Assembly (NCBI GenBank): GCA_900755065.1
Contig: CAAEFC010000043.1
Span: 10,227 to 74,226, forward strand
From: Bacilli bacterium
GTDB lineage: Bacteria > Bacillota_I > Bacilli_A > RFN20 > CAG-449
Direction of reading: 5' to 3'
Length of the DNA: 64,000 nt
The position numbers and the translations under genes are program-made. This document shows positions 41,504 to 50,968 of the stretch, in pieces (position 1 is the first letter of the stretch; the number at the start of each line of letters is the position of its first letter). The notes under the pieces were generated by a model, which was given only the letters and a program-made list of their open reading frames with translations, was not told where the DNA came from and did not search any database.

Positions 41504-42364
41504 ATGACAGAATCTACTTTGTGCATCGATCTCGGGGCGACGAACTTACGCGTAGGCGTCATCGGTCCGGATTTAAAAATCCGCTCGGTTTCCCGCGAAA
41601 AAAGCCTGCATAACGATAAAAAGGCGCTGAGAGATCAGATCGTCCGCATGGTTCGGAATGAAATCGGAAAAAGCGGTCCGATCGGAAAAATCGGCGTTTC
41701 CGCCTGCGGCATCGTCGAAGAAGGCACGATCGTCCGGGCCGCCAATCTGGGCATCTCTGATTTTCCTTTGAAAACGATTCTTTCCGAGACCTTTCGCCTG
41801 CCGGTCTTTCTGATGAACGATGCCGCCGCGACCGCGCTTTCGGAGGCCCTTTTCGGCGCTGGAAAAGACCTGAACGTGCTTTATTTCGCCACGATTTCCT
41901 CCGGTATCGGCGGCGCGTTGGTCGTCGGAAAAAATGCCGTCGATCTTCCCTTTGAATTGGGACAGCATCTCTTCTTTCATCACGGCGCGCTTTACCGTTA
42001 CGAAGAATTGCTTTCCGGAAACGGACTCATTCGCCTCGCCGCGATGCACGGACTCGAAGCGGAAAACGCGGCTTCTTTCTTCGCCCTCGTCGAAAAAAAA
42101 GAAGCGAAGGCGATCGATGTTCTCGACGTCTACACTTCTCTTCTCGCCGAAATGTTCTACAACATTCAGGCCGACTATGCGACCGACGGCGTGATTCTTT
42201 CCGGCGGAGTCCTGAAATCCGCGCCTTTGTTCATCGATGAACTGAAACGAAAAACCGACGCCTTGACCGAAAAATACGCGTTGAAGAATGTTCTTTTCCG
42301 ATTCGCGCAATTCGATCAGGACGCCGGACTTTTCGGAGGATATGCTTCCGCGAACCGGCTATGA
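41504..42364 (+). CDS. ROK family sugar kinase without the zinc motif
   Basis: A 286-residue ROK kinase, likely phosphorylating an imported aminosugar such as GlcNAc given its neighbours. The phosphate-binding DLGATNLRVGVI (9-20), the VSACGIV segment, LMNDAAATALSEA with the catalytic Asp, the SSGIGGALVV loop and ILSGGV are present. The family's ExGH...CxCGxxGC zinc site is missing: here it reads ELGQHLFFHHGALYRYEELL, without cysteines. Substrate choice may therefore differ from standard GlcNAc or glucose kinases. It is convergent with the GH84 gene, overlapping by six bases, so it is not part of the large operon but borders it. Confidence 0.82.
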   Translation: MTESTLCIDLGATNLRVGVIGPDLKIRSVSREKSLHNDKKALRDQIVRMVRNEIGKSGPIGKIGVSACGIVEEGTIVRAANLGISDFPLKTILSETFRLPVFLMNDAAATALSEALFGAGKDLNVLYFATISSGIGGALVVGKNAVDLPFELGQHLFFHHGALYRYEELLSGNGLIRLAAMHGLEAENAASFFALVEKKEAKAIDVLDVYTSLLAEMFYNIQADYATDGVILSGGVLKSAPLFIDELKRKTDALTEKYALKNVLFRFAQFDQDAGLFGGYASANRL

Positions 42365-45142
42365 AGCGGAAAACTCCCGGACGACGATTCCGTAAGGATC
42401 CGTCGCCGTCGCCAGAACGCGGACATAACGCGCGCGGACAGACGATTCCGGATTCAGAATGAGTTCCGCCTCCGTGAATGCGCCTAACGAAACGAAATCG
42501 ACGCCGTTTTCGGATATCTGCACTTCGTAAGCGTGGAAATAATCCGATGGCGAATCGCTTTTTCCCATATAAAGGCTGATCGTCTGAATTTCTTTGACTT
42601 CCAGAAGGTCAAGAAGCAGATACGCTCCGTCGTTCCGGTTGATGCCGAACCAGGTGTAGGTATTCAGATCGCCGTCGATCATGTTGTTCGCGTTGGTGAT
42701 CACGCTCGGTTCGAGATCGATGTTTCCGTACGATATCTTTTTCGTCAGTTCGCCCAGGCGATTCACGGAAATATCCCGGATCGCGACCCAGGTTGCTCCT
42801 TTTTCCGTGCTTCGGATCCGGACGAAACGCCCCGAAACCGGGTTTTCCCGTAAATCCAGAATTGTTTCAAGTCCGTTGACCGTTCCGACTTCGATATAGT
42901 TCTTTCCGTCGGAAGAGACTTCGATCACGCCGGACATCTTGTCGCTGTTCGACCCGTTCCCCTGCAAGATGCGGATATCCCGAATTTCCGTGATTTCGCC
43001 TAAATCCACGCGCACGAATGCGTCCTTTTCCGGATAACCGTCCAGCCAGACGTACGTGTCCGGATCGCCGTCGACGACATGATCGAGACTTCCCTCGTAA
43101 ACGCCCGAAAATCCTTTATACGTGACGCCGAGATACTTTCCTGAGGCCAGATAAGCCTCGTCTTTCGCCATCGCGCGAATCAGATTCAGGAACGGTTTCA
43201 GAACGGATACGCCCCCGTCGACCGAAACCAGATCGATATTGTACAGAATCTTATCCAATACTGGCGCTTTCTGCTCTTTCATTTCTTCCGCATATTTTTC
43301 GGCCGTTTCGAATTTCATCATCGCGTCCGCGTCCGAAGGGTTTTCGAGGACTTTCAGATAAAGCACGGAAGCCTGCGCCATGCGTTTCAGATACTCGATC
43401 CAAGGACGGATCGAATCGCGAAGCGCCCGGTTCCCCGCATGATTCAGATAGGCGTCCGCGTCCGAGACGATCTGCTCGTAAAGCGGAATCAGGGAAGCGA
43501 TCGGGGTAAGGTCTCCTTTCTCGTACTTTTTCTCAAAATCCTCGACATATGGTTTGAATTCTTCCGATTCGGCAAAGTACTTTCCTTCGTACAGGGTCGC
43601 GTTGGTCAGATGCTGACACAGCCGGTAGAACGCCTCGGTTTCGTTCGGTTCGACCGTTTGAAAACTGTATGCGTAACTGGCATCGCAATCGAAGCCGTTG
43701 ATATTCCAGCAATAGTCCGAAACGGCGAAAATCGACAACTTGGATTCTTCCGCCTGTTGCATCGGATTCGTGACGATTCCGGTAAAAGCAACCTCCTGAC
43801 CGTAAGAGATTCTTTGATTCAGAACCTCGCCTTTTCCCATCAGAAGATGCTCGACGGAATAGTCGTTGACCGGCCAGTTCAGCCACATAAACGCCTTTTT
43901 CCCCGTCAGCGCGGTGAATTCTTCCCATCTGCCCGTCTGCACGCTGCTGGAAATCGAATCGCCCGTCCACATGATTTCGACGTCCCCGTCCAGACCGTCG
44001 CACAGTTCTTCGTAATACGGTTCCAGATAGAGATTGAGACGCGTTTCCGACTGATAGCAGTATGCGCTTGGAACGAAGATCAGCGGATAACAATCCCCCT
44101 TGCTTCGGCACCACGAAGACATTTCGTTGAGCAGATTTTTCTGCAACGTCGCGTTGACTCTCTTGGTATCGTCCACGGAAACGTCGTCCGCGGAGATGAC
44201 AAACTGCCTCACGCCGTTTTCGTAAAGTTGTTCAAATTTGTTTTTGACTGCGAGAACCCCCTCCGCGTAACCGTTTTCGGTGATCGGGGAACTCAAAAAC
44301 GGGTGAATCGCCCAGGTGAACCGGGTTTTCGTTCGTCTGCCCGCTTCGATTTCTTCTTTCAGGTCGAGCAGATCCGACTCGTTGTACAGGCTTCGCCAGT
44401 CGGTGCTGTGATAACTGTCGTCTTTCGGCGCGTAGATGTAGATGTTCGATTTGACTTGACTTCCGTATTCCATCAGTTCGATTCTTTCGTCCTTCGTCCA
44501 CGGAATGCCGTAGTAACCCTCGATGAATCCCCGATAGGTGCAGTCCGAATAATCTTCGATCTCCATGCAACGGACGGCGTCGTTCGTCTGCTCGAAAATG
44601 CTTTTCAGCGTCGTCAGTCCGTAAAAACAAGCGTCCGTGTCTTTGCCCAGAATCACGATGTTTTTCTCGTCGATCGAAAGCGAATAAGCGTCGGTTTTCA
44701 TAAACAGGGCGCTTTGATCTTCCGTGACGTAACGATCGACGGCTTCGCCCGACTGATCGATTCCCAGAAGAATCCGGTAATCTTCGCCCGTGCTTCCGTT
44801 TGGAAGAACCGCCACGTCTTTCAACGCCATCACTTCGTACAGATAGGCTTCCGTCGCTTCGTCGATTCCCGATTCGATCGTCGCCTCGACGGCGCGGGGA
44901 ATGCGATAGACGCTCTTTCCGTAACGGACTTCGTGCGGAGTCGGATAGATCGTATACGGGCTGTGCGGATCCGTGTCGGTATCGGTTTTCGCAGGCAAAC
45001 TGATCTCGACTTTTCCGTAATCTTCGCCGCTTGACTGTTCCGAAGAAGAAGCAGATGACGCAGAATTTTCATTCGCTTTCTTCGTGCAGGAAATCAGACT
45101 TCCCGCCAGAAGCAAGGCGCAGAACAAACGCATTTTTTTCAT
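42359..45142 (-). CDS. GH84 beta-N-acetylglucosaminidase lipoprotein with two CBM32-like domains
   Basis: A 927-residue surface enzyme that removes terminal beta-GlcNAc by substrate-assisted catalysis. The lipobox LISC puts the lipid on Cys19, followed by a Ser-rich linker. A GH20b/NagJ-like N-terminal domain (about 55-195) precedes the catalytic barrel, whose signature is GFIEGYYGIPWT (206-217) and whose catalytic pair is Asp319-Asp320 in ISADDVSVDD. A helical region follows (about 490-670). Two F5/8 type C (CBM32-like) domains form the C-terminus, each with a VDGDPDT- or IDGDLNT-type loop. The second is very similar to one in the GH16 protein. The start at 45142 has a full AAAGGAGG and overlaps the LRR gene by four bases. 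It is the last gene of the operon. Confidence 0.93.
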   Translation of the reverse strand: MKKMRLFCALLLAGSLISCTKKANENSASSASSSEQSSGEDYGKVEISLPAKTDTDTDPHSPYTIYPTPHEVRYGKSVYRIPRAVEATIESGIDEATEAYLYEVMALKDVAVLPNGSTGEDYRILLGIDQSGEAVDRYVTEDQSALFMKTDAYSLSIDEKNIVILGKDTDACFYGLTTLKSIFEQTNDAVRCMEIEDYSDCTYRGFIEGYYGIPWTKDERIELMEYGSQVKSNIYIYAPKDDSYHSTDWRSLYNESDLLDLKEEIEAGRRTKTRFTWAIHPFLSSPITENGYAEGVLAVKNKFEQLYENGVRQFVISADDVSVDDTKRVNATLQKNLLNEMSSWCRSKGDCYPLIFVPSAYCYQSETRLNLYLEPYYEELCDGLDGDVEIMWTGDSISSSVQTGRWEEFTALTGKKAFMWLNWPVNDYSVEHLLMGKGEVLNQRISYGQEVAFTGIVTNPMQQAEESKLSIFAVSDYCWNINGFDCDASYAYSFQTVEPNETEAFYRLCQHLTNATLYEGKYFAESEEFKPYVEDFEKKYEKGDLTPIASLIPLYEQIVSDADAYLNHAGNRALRDSIRPWIEYLKRMAQASVLYLKVLENPSDADAMMKFETAEKYAEEMKEQKAPVLDKILYNIDLVSVDGGVSVLKPFLNLIRAMAKDEAYLASGKYLGVTYKGFSGVYEGSLDHVVDGDPDTYVWLDGYPEKDAFVRVDLGEITEIRDIRILQGNGSNSDKMSGVIEVSSDGKNYIEVGTVNGLETILDLRENPVSGRFVRIRSTEKGATWVAIRDISVNRLGELTKKISYGNIDLEPSVITNANNMIDGDLNTYTWFGINRNDGAYLLLDLLEVKEIQTISLYMGKSDSPSDYFHAYEVQISENGVDFVSLGAFTEAELILNPESSVRARYVRVLATATDPYGIVVREFSAS

Positions 45143-46560
45143 AAAGAGGTTCCCTCCTTTCGGCAATCCACCGTCGCAAGCGCTTCGTTGCCGTAGCCGA
45201 TTTCGACGTTCAGCCATGACGAAATCGTCCCGTAATAGACGACTTCCGCGTCAAGGTGTGCGAACGCGTTGTCTCCGATCGAAGCGAGATTTCCCGAATA
45301 AAGGACGATCTTCGCGATATTGGGAAAATCTTCAAAGGAGGAAGAAGAGAAGAACAGCCTCTCCGGAACGGAAGAGACGTTTTTTCCGATCGTTACTTCG
45401 GTTCCTTCCGTCTCTTTTCCCAATCCGGAAAAGACCTGATTATTCGGAGAAAGGTCATTCAGACCGGAAGAAAGGAAGTTCACCGTCTCCACCTTGCTTA
45501 ATCCGTAAAACGCCTGATCACCCAGTTCTTTCAATCCGGCCGGCACGTTCAGCGAAGTCAGGGAGCCGCAGTTTTTAAACGCCCGGTCGGCGAGAATCAT
45601 CGCATGATCGAATGCGATCGTTTGAAGCGAAACGCAATCCTCGAATGCCGATTCGCCGATGATTTCCGTTGCGTTCAGATCCGCCGATTGGAGTCCTCCG
45701 CAATAACGGAAGGCGTCCTTGCCGATTTCCTTGATCGAAGCCGGCAGAACGATTTCATTCAAACGGGAACAGAAACGGAACGCCCCTTCTTCGATTTTTT
45801 CCAGATTTTCAGAAAATCGTACCGATTCCAGCAAGCGCGAATCGTCAAAGGAATGCGCGCCGATTTCGTTCAGGCTGTCCGAAAGAACCAATGCGGTCAG
45901 ATCGTTGCCGTAAAAAGCGTATTTTCCGATTTTTTTCAGCGAATCGGGAAACTGAACGGAAGAAAAACCGTCCAGATGATAAAAAGCGTAATCCCCGATT
46001 TCTTCCAAAGTCGCGCCTTCTTCAAAGGTCACGCTCGTAACGTTCGGCGTCAGACTCGGAACCGTACTGAGGGGGAAGAACATCCGCGACGGAATCCGCT
46101 TGCAGTCTTTGCCGATCGTAAGGGCGATTTTCTGCTGGGAACTCGGGTAAAAGACCCAGTTCCGCGCATTGAAATCCCGGCAGTTTTCCGCATTGAAATA
46201 GACCTTTTCCAACGAAGTCTGGGAAAATGCGCCCGAGCCGATGACCTCGATCGTCTTCGGAATCGAAACCGATCGGATCCACGTTCTTTCGGCGAAACCT
46301 TCGGAAAGGATTTCTTTCACCGGAAGAGAATTGTACGTTTCGGGAATGACGACGTTCCCGTCCGAAAGTTGATTCAGACGATTCGATACGATGTAATACG
46401 TCCCGTCTTCGCTGAGATCGAAGGTCAATCCCGGCGTATAGGCGCTGCCGTCGTTGGTTTTCAGGACGTCCGTCCTTCTGAGTCCGGGAACGCTTTCCTT
46501 GATTCCCAGAGAAAGCATCGTCGCGAAAGCCAAAGCGATGCAACCGATTCCGATTTTCAT
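45139..46560 (-). CDS. Secreted BspA-like leucine-rich repeat protein (LRR_5)
   Basis: A 473-residue secreted protein. A short signal-like segment (MKIGIGCIALAFATMLSLGI) without a lipobox is followed by a linker and then about ten LRR_5 units of about 23 residues, each with an IPxS(V/I)xxIGxxAFxxC-like core, for example EIGKDAFRYCGGL and LKELGDQAFYGLSK. BspA-type repeats mediate adhesion and protein binding at the cell surface. How the protein is held at the cell is unclear, since no LPXTG or lipid anchor is seen. The ATG at 46560 overlaps the nagA stop by four bases and the 3' end overlaps GH84 by four, so it is translationally embedded in GlcNAc metabolism. Confidence 0.85.
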   Translation of the reverse strand: MKIGIGCIALAFATMLSLGIKESVPGLRRTDVLKTNDGSAYTPGLTFDLSEDGTYYIVSNRLNQLSDGNVVIPETYNSLPVKEILSEGFAERTWIRSVSIPKTIEVIGSGAFSQTSLEKVYFNAENCRDFNARNWVFYPSSQQKIALTIGKDCKRIPSRMFFPLSTVPSLTPNVTSVTFEEGATLEEIGDYAFYHLDGFSSVQFPDSLKKIGKYAFYGNDLTALVLSDSLNEIGAHSFDDSRLLESVRFSENLEKIEEGAFRFCSRLNEIVLPASIKEIGKDAFRYCGGLQSADLNATEIIGESAFEDCVSLQTIAFDHAMILADRAFKNCGSLTSLNVPAGLKELGDQAFYGLSKVETVNFLSSGLNDLSPNNQVFSGLGKETEGTEVTIGKNVSSVPERLFFSSSSFEDFPNIAKIVLYSGNLASIGDNAFAHLDAEVVYYGTISSWLNVEIGYGNEALATVDCRKEGTSL

Positions 46561-47699
46561 TTTCCCCTCTCCTTTCGGTACGCCTCTTTTCCGCCTATAT
46601 AGGTCGCGTATACGTTGAAATCCTCGTCGATGATCACGAAGTCGGCGTCTTTCCCCAACGCGATCGAACCTTTCCGGTCCTGAATACCCAGATTTCTCGC
46701 CGGATTGAGACTCGCCATATCGACGATGTCGGTCAGAGGCATACCGGAAATCTCGCGGATATTCTTCAAGGCCTGATTCAGGCGGAGAATCGATCCCGCC
46801 AGCGTGCCGTCTTTTAAACGCGCGGAGCAGGAATCGACGTAGACTTCCTGTCCGCCTAAGGCGTAAGTCCCTTCGCTCAGGTATTTCGCCTCCATCGAAT
46901 CGGTGATGAGAATCACCTTTTCTTTCGGCTTGCATTTCAAAAGAAGGGCGATCGCTTCGTCGGATACGTGAATCCGATCCGCGATGATCTCGCTGTACAA
47001 GGCGTCGTTCAACAGCGCCGTTCCGACCGTACCGATGTCGCGGTGATGAAGGCCTTTCATCGCGTTATAGGTGTGCGTCGTCCCGTTCAGACCGCGTTCG
47101 ATCGCCTGTTCCATTTCCTGCGCCGACGCGGCCGTATGCCCGGCGTTTTTGACGATTCCGTGCTTCTTCATCGTTTCGTAAAAGGATTCGTCCGCTTCTT
47201 CCGGCGCGAAAGTGACCAGGCGGATTTTTCCCGAAGAAAGACGGATCCATTTTTCCAACAAGGAACCCTCCGGTTTCAGAATATCCGCCGGATTCTGCGC
47301 GCCGCAGAAAGCCTTTGAAATGAACGGTCCTTCCAGATGAATGCCCAGCAAACGCGCTTCCTCTTCCGAAGAAGAATAGGAACCGAGCCTTTTCAGCGCG
47401 TTTTCGATTTTCTCCTTTTTCATCGTCATCGTCGTCGCCAGATACGCCACGACGCCGTCTTGCAGAAAGTTTTTCCCGATCGTCCGGATTCCGTCTTCTC
47501 CGGCATCCATGAAATCGAAGCCCGCGCCGCCGTGCGTATGCTCGTCGATGAAGCCCGGAACGATCAGATATTTATCTTCGAGGTGAGAAAAATCCGCTTC
47601 GGAGCGAAAAGAAACGAAACGGCCGTTTTCAAAGGCAACGGAAGTCCGGACGATACCCCGTCCCTCCAAATAAATCCGGCTGTCTTTAAATCCGCGCAT
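46557..47699 (-). CDS. nagA: N-acetylglucosamine-6-phosphate deacetylase
   Basis: A 380-residue amidohydrolase that converts GlcNAc-6-phosphate to glucosamine-6-phosphate and acetate in the cytosol. The metal site begins at FIDEHTHGG (His54, His56); later landmarks are the LEGPF with metal Glu, HTYNAMKGLHHRDIG, and ITDSMEAK with the catalytic Asp. Length is normal. The start lies 14 bases inside the end of nagB, giving the nagB-nagA order within the long operon. No separate promoter is seen. Confidence 0.95.
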   Translation of the reverse strand: MRGFKDSRIYLEGRGIVRTSVAFENGRFVSFRSEADFSHLEDKYLIVPGFIDEHTHGGAGFDFMDAGEDGIRTIGKNFLQDGVVAYLATTMTMKKEKIENALKRLGSYSSSEEEARLLGIHLEGPFISKAFCGAQNPADILKPEGSLLEKWIRLSSGKIRLVTFAPEEADESFYETMKKHGIVKNAGHTAASAQEMEQAIERGLNGTTHTYNAMKGLHHRDIGTVGTALLNDALYSEIIADRIHVSDEAIALLLKCKPKEKVILITDSMEAKYLSEGTYALGGQEVYVDSCSARLKDGTLAGSILRLNQALKNIREISGMPLTDIVDMASLNPARNLGIQDRKGSIALGKDADFVIIDEDFNVYATYIGGKEAYRKERGK

Positions 47700-48432
47700 A
47701 TGCTTTCACCTTGGAGAGAATGCCGCTCGCGGCTTCCGGGTCGCAATAGATCGTTACGTCCGGGTGATTTTTCAGAACCGAAGCCGGCAGATCGACGGAC
47801 GGATCGTCCTCGTAAAGTCGCCGGATTGCTTCCTTTTTGTTTTTTCCTAACGCGATCAGCACGATCTTTCTGGCTTTCAGAATCGAAGAAAGCCCCATCG
47901 ATACGGCGGAAACCGGCACTTCGTCGCGCGAAGAAAAGAACCGCGCATTGTCGGAAATCGTCGATTCTTTCAGGTAGACGATGTGCGTCCGACTGTCAAA
48001 CGGCGTTCCCGGTTCGTTGAATGCGATGTGGCCGTTCGACCCGATTCCTAAAATCTGGTAATCGATTCTTCCCGCCTGTTCGATGCGTTCGTCGTAATGC
48101 TCGTACGCGTCTTCATCTTCCCGAATGCTCGGAAGATGCGTGTTTTTCGGATCGATGTCGATGTGATCGAAAAGGTTCCGGTTCATGAACGAACGGTACG
48201 ACTGCGGGTGATCCGGCGCCAGCCCGATGTATTCGTCGAGGTTGAACGTCGTCACTTTCGAAAAAGATACCCGGTTTTCTTCGTAGGCTTCGGTGAGATG
48301 ACGATAGACGCACGTCGGAGAAGAACCGGTGGCTAAGCCCAGAACGGCATTTTCTTTCCGATGAATCAGGTCGACGATTTCTTCGCTGATTTTCTTTCCG
48401 ATTTCTTCTTCGTTCAAAATTTCAAACTTCAT
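47686..48432 (-). CDS. nagB: Glucosamine-6-phosphate deaminase
   Basis: A 248-residue isomerase/deaminase that turns glucosamine-6-phosphate into fructose-6-phosphate and ammonia. LGLATGSSPTCVY is the phosphate-binding loop, FNLDEYIGL carries the catalytic Asp, LGIGSNGHIAFNEPG includes the His of the ring-opening site, and SMGLSSILKARKI is near the C-terminus. The length fits the shorter Gram-positive form without the allosteric tail of the E. coli enzyme. The ATG overlaps the GH94 gene stop by four bases. Confidence 0.96.
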   Translation of the reverse strand: MKFEILNEEEIGKKISEEIVDLIHRKENAVLGLATGSSPTCVYRHLTEAYEENRVSFSKVTTFNLDEYIGLAPDHPQSYRSFMNRNLFDHIDIDPKNTHLPSIREDEDAYEHYDERIEQAGRIDYQILGIGSNGHIAFNEPGTPFDSRTHIVYLKESTISDNARFFSSRDEVPVSAVSMGLSSILKARKIVLIALGKNKKEAIRRLYEDDPSVDLPASVLKNHPDVTIYCDPEAASGILSKVKAYARI

Positions 48433-50966
48433 AATTCCTCCTCGTCGATGACGATCTCGATTTCTTTGTTCTTTCTCAGGGTTTCATTCGTGAAAAACAT
48501 GCCCTGTCGGACTTTCGCTTCAAAACCCAATGCCTTCATTCGCACCGCACGGTGGTTTTTTCCGCGGTAAACGATGCGGAAACGACAGCCCTTGACGCAC
48601 AAGGAAAGCGAAGCCGTTTCGGTTTTGAAATAGGAGGAGGGTCGGATCGACACGCCATCCAAAGTAGCCTCGACGCCGAACAAGCCCCGCACCAGCACTT
48701 TGATCAGCGTGTTCGCGCTTCCGGTATACCAGTCGTTCATCGATTCCCCGTCCATATCCTCTTCCGGATTGTACGAATACGAATTCGGCATGACGAAAGG
48801 CGAAGTCGATATTTTTTCGTGTCGGACAGGCAGAACCTTTTCCAACTGCTCGAAGGCTTTTTCGCCCTCGTCCATCAGAAACAGCGACCAGATGCCGAAC
48901 AAGGCGGCGTGGATATAGGTCGCGCTGTTTTCCGCCGTGCCTTTCGGCAGATTGACGATTCTTCCGACCCCTTTCGCGTCCTTTTCGAAGTACGGTTCAA
49001 ACGTCTTTAACCCGTATTTGGAGTCCAGGCGGCGGTACGCATTCAGCGTATCGACCTTGTCCAACAAGTTCAGACGATCCATTCCGGAAATGTAATAGAA
49101 CGCGTTCGCGGTCAGGGAATCGCGGCTTTTTCCGTCACAATCCGCAAAACTGCCGACGAGATAACGTCTTTTATCGCCCCAGCCGTGAAGGATTTTCTTT
49201 TCGCCGCGTTCGAAGACGATCGCGAATTTCCGAATTCCTTCCCCGATCCGCTCGCGAAGTTGCCCATACGCGCGAATCAGATCCTCGTCTCTTCCCAGAT
49301 GCGCGAGAATATCGCTCATTTCCGCCAGATTCTTGTAGAATTGAAGCGTCGCCATCACCGAAACGCCGTTTCCGTATTCGACGCCTTTCTCCTCGGAAAC
49401 GCCTAGTCCGTCCAATGCGTCGTTCCAATCCCCGTACAGGGCTTTCAGGCAAGACGTCTTTGCATCGACGGAATCGGCAAGAAACGCCATGATCTTCTTC
49501 ATGTGTTCCAGCACCGTCTCTTTTTTCCGCGTCAGTTCTCCGTACGCTCCTCTCCGGATGCAATAACGGGCTTTTTCGTCGAGAATCGAATAATCGTCGG
49601 TAAACGAAAGATAGGCGTAAATCGTGGAGATGATCCAGACGCCCTGATCGATGAACAGCCTCAGATCCATGCGCGGACGGTTTCCTTCCGGCGGAAGAGA
49701 GTACTGCCTCGGCGCGATGCCCTCCGGGGAAATAAAGTCCATCACTTCGATGATCTTCTTCCGGCACGCTTTCGGATTCCACATCAAAGCCGCTTCGATC
49801 TGCTGCATCACGTCGCGGACGCCTAAAAACAGCGAACCGGAATTCTTACACAGACCGCAGTATTCGGTCTGATAGATGACGTAACGGAGAAACGGATTCA
49901 GCACCTTTTCGGAAAGCGTCCCGTTTTCCCAGACGCCGAATTCAAATTTCAGCATTTCCGGACTGCTCTCTTTCCTTTTCATCGTCCGACGGATTTTCAT
50001 CAGATCGGATTCCGGATCGTCCTCGAAAGGCTTCCCGGCGATCGCTTCCGCTTCCGCTCTGTCGTGCGTGTATTCGAGCACGTAATCTTCGGTGATCGCC
50101 TTTTTTGAATCGAGCAGATAGGTCGTCAAATCCCCGGCGATCCCGGTATCGACGAAATGCGTAACGCTTTTCTGAAACGGAAAACGCCCCCGGACCAGAT
50201 GATCCGAAGCGAAGATTGACCGCTCGCGGGAAGACGCATATTCGCTTCTCGACGTCGTGTTGTAACAGGATTCATACGCGTCGTTGAGTCTTCTCCGCAC
50301 GATGCCGAAATTCTCGACGTGATGTTCCCGGTCGATGTCTTCCGGCGAATCGAAGAAGAAAACGCCGTCCCGGTAGGATACTTTCTTGAACCATTTGGTT
50401 TCCGCCGATTCGCCGTTGGAGAATTTGAAGAGACCGTTGATATAGGTCGAAAGGTAAATCCGACCCTCGCCGCTTCGATACCGTTTCGCATAGAGGGACA
50501 GAACGACCCGTTTCTTTTCATCGACGAAGAGACGGATCGCAAAGCGGTTCCTCCGGGTTTCCAGAAGAAAATACGCGGCGTCTTTACCGAAAACCGTATA
50601 CCGACGGAAATTCTTTTCCCGGATTCCGGGTCGGAGAACGGAGGTAAAAGAGAATTCTCCGTTTTTTTCTTCTTCGCCGGCAAAAACCGAAAAATACGGT
50701 TCCTTTCCCTCTTCGGAAGGAAGGATCAGATAGAACGTCGATTCGTTGACGCTGATGAAACCGGAAGAATACACCCATAGCGTAAAGCCGTCTCTTCCGT
50801 AAGGAAAACGGGATACCCCGTCCTTTCTTTCCAGCGTCAGAATCCGATCGTCTTCCATGAAATACGTCCGGCTCGGCAACGCGCTGAACGTCGTTTTCCC
50901 TCTCTCGAAAGCGTGAATCTCCCGAAACAGTTTATTGATTTCGTAGCAAAAATTTCGATTTCTCAT
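48429..50966 (-). CDS. GH94-family glycoside phosphorylase
   Basis: An 845-residue cytosolic enzyme, with no signal peptide, of the GH94/GH36-like phosphorylase clan. An N-terminal beta-sandwich (about 1-290), a helical linker and an (alpha/alpha)6 barrel follow; GDWNDALDG carries the general acid Asp516 and QGVWII, NSYSYNPEE and WYTGSAN lie where GH94 has its phosphate-pocket motifs. GH94 members split cellobiose, chitobiose or related beta-glycosides with phosphate to give a sugar-1-phosphate. Flanking mutase, nagB and nagA genes point to a GlcNAc disaccharide such as chitobiose, but the substrate is inferred only. The start sits two bases after the mutase stop codon; GGAG is 12 bases upstream. 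Confidence 0.8.
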   Translation of the reverse strand: MRNRNFCYEINKLFREIHAFERGKTTFSALPSRTYFMEDDRILTLERKDGVSRFPYGRDGFTLWVYSSGFISVNESTFYLILPSEEGKEPYFSVFAGEEEKNGEFSFTSVLRPGIREKNFRRYTVFGKDAAYFLLETRRNRFAIRLFVDEKKRVVLSLYAKRYRSGEGRIYLSTYINGLFKFSNGESAETKWFKKVSYRDGVFFFDSPEDIDREHHVENFGIVRRRLNDAYESCYNTTSRSEYASSRERSIFASDHLVRGRFPFQKSVTHFVDTGIAGDLTTYLLDSKKAITEDYVLEYTHDRAEAEAIAGKPFEDDPESDLMKIRRTMKRKESSPEMLKFEFGVWENGTLSEKVLNPFLRYVIYQTEYCGLCKNSGSLFLGVRDVMQQIEAALMWNPKACRKKIIEVMDFISPEGIAPRQYSLPPEGNRPRMDLRLFIDQGVWIISTIYAYLSFTDDYSILDEKARYCIRRGAYGELTRKKETVLEHMKKIMAFLADSVDAKTSCLKALYGDWNDALDGLGVSEEKGVEYGNGVSVMATLQFYKNLAEMSDILAHLGRDEDLIRAYGQLRERIGEGIRKFAIVFERGEKKILHGWGDKRRYLVGSFADCDGKSRDSLTANAFYYISGMDRLNLLDKVDTLNAYRRLDSKYGLKTFEPYFEKDAKGVGRIVNLPKGTAENSATYIHAALFGIWSLFLMDEGEKAFEQLEKVLPVRHEKISTSPFVMPNSYSYNPEEDMDGESMNDWYTGSANTLIKVLVRGLFGVEATLDGVSIRPSSYFKTETASLSLCVKGCRFRIVYRGKNHRAVRMKALGFEAKVRQGMFFTNETLRKNKEIEIVIDEEEL

Positions 50967-50968
50967 TC

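Noticed and set aside
43439..45034. A 531-codon open frame on the plus strand opposite GH84
   Set aside because: The minus-strand GH84 has a lipobox, signature motifs and a perfect ribosome binding site; the plus frame has none and is Arg/Phe-rich shadow sequence.
46561..46935. N-terminal extension of the LRR protein into nagA
   Set aside because: The extension reads nagA in another frame and is Arg-rich; ATG 46560 with its four-base overlap and hydrophobic signal segment is the sensible start.
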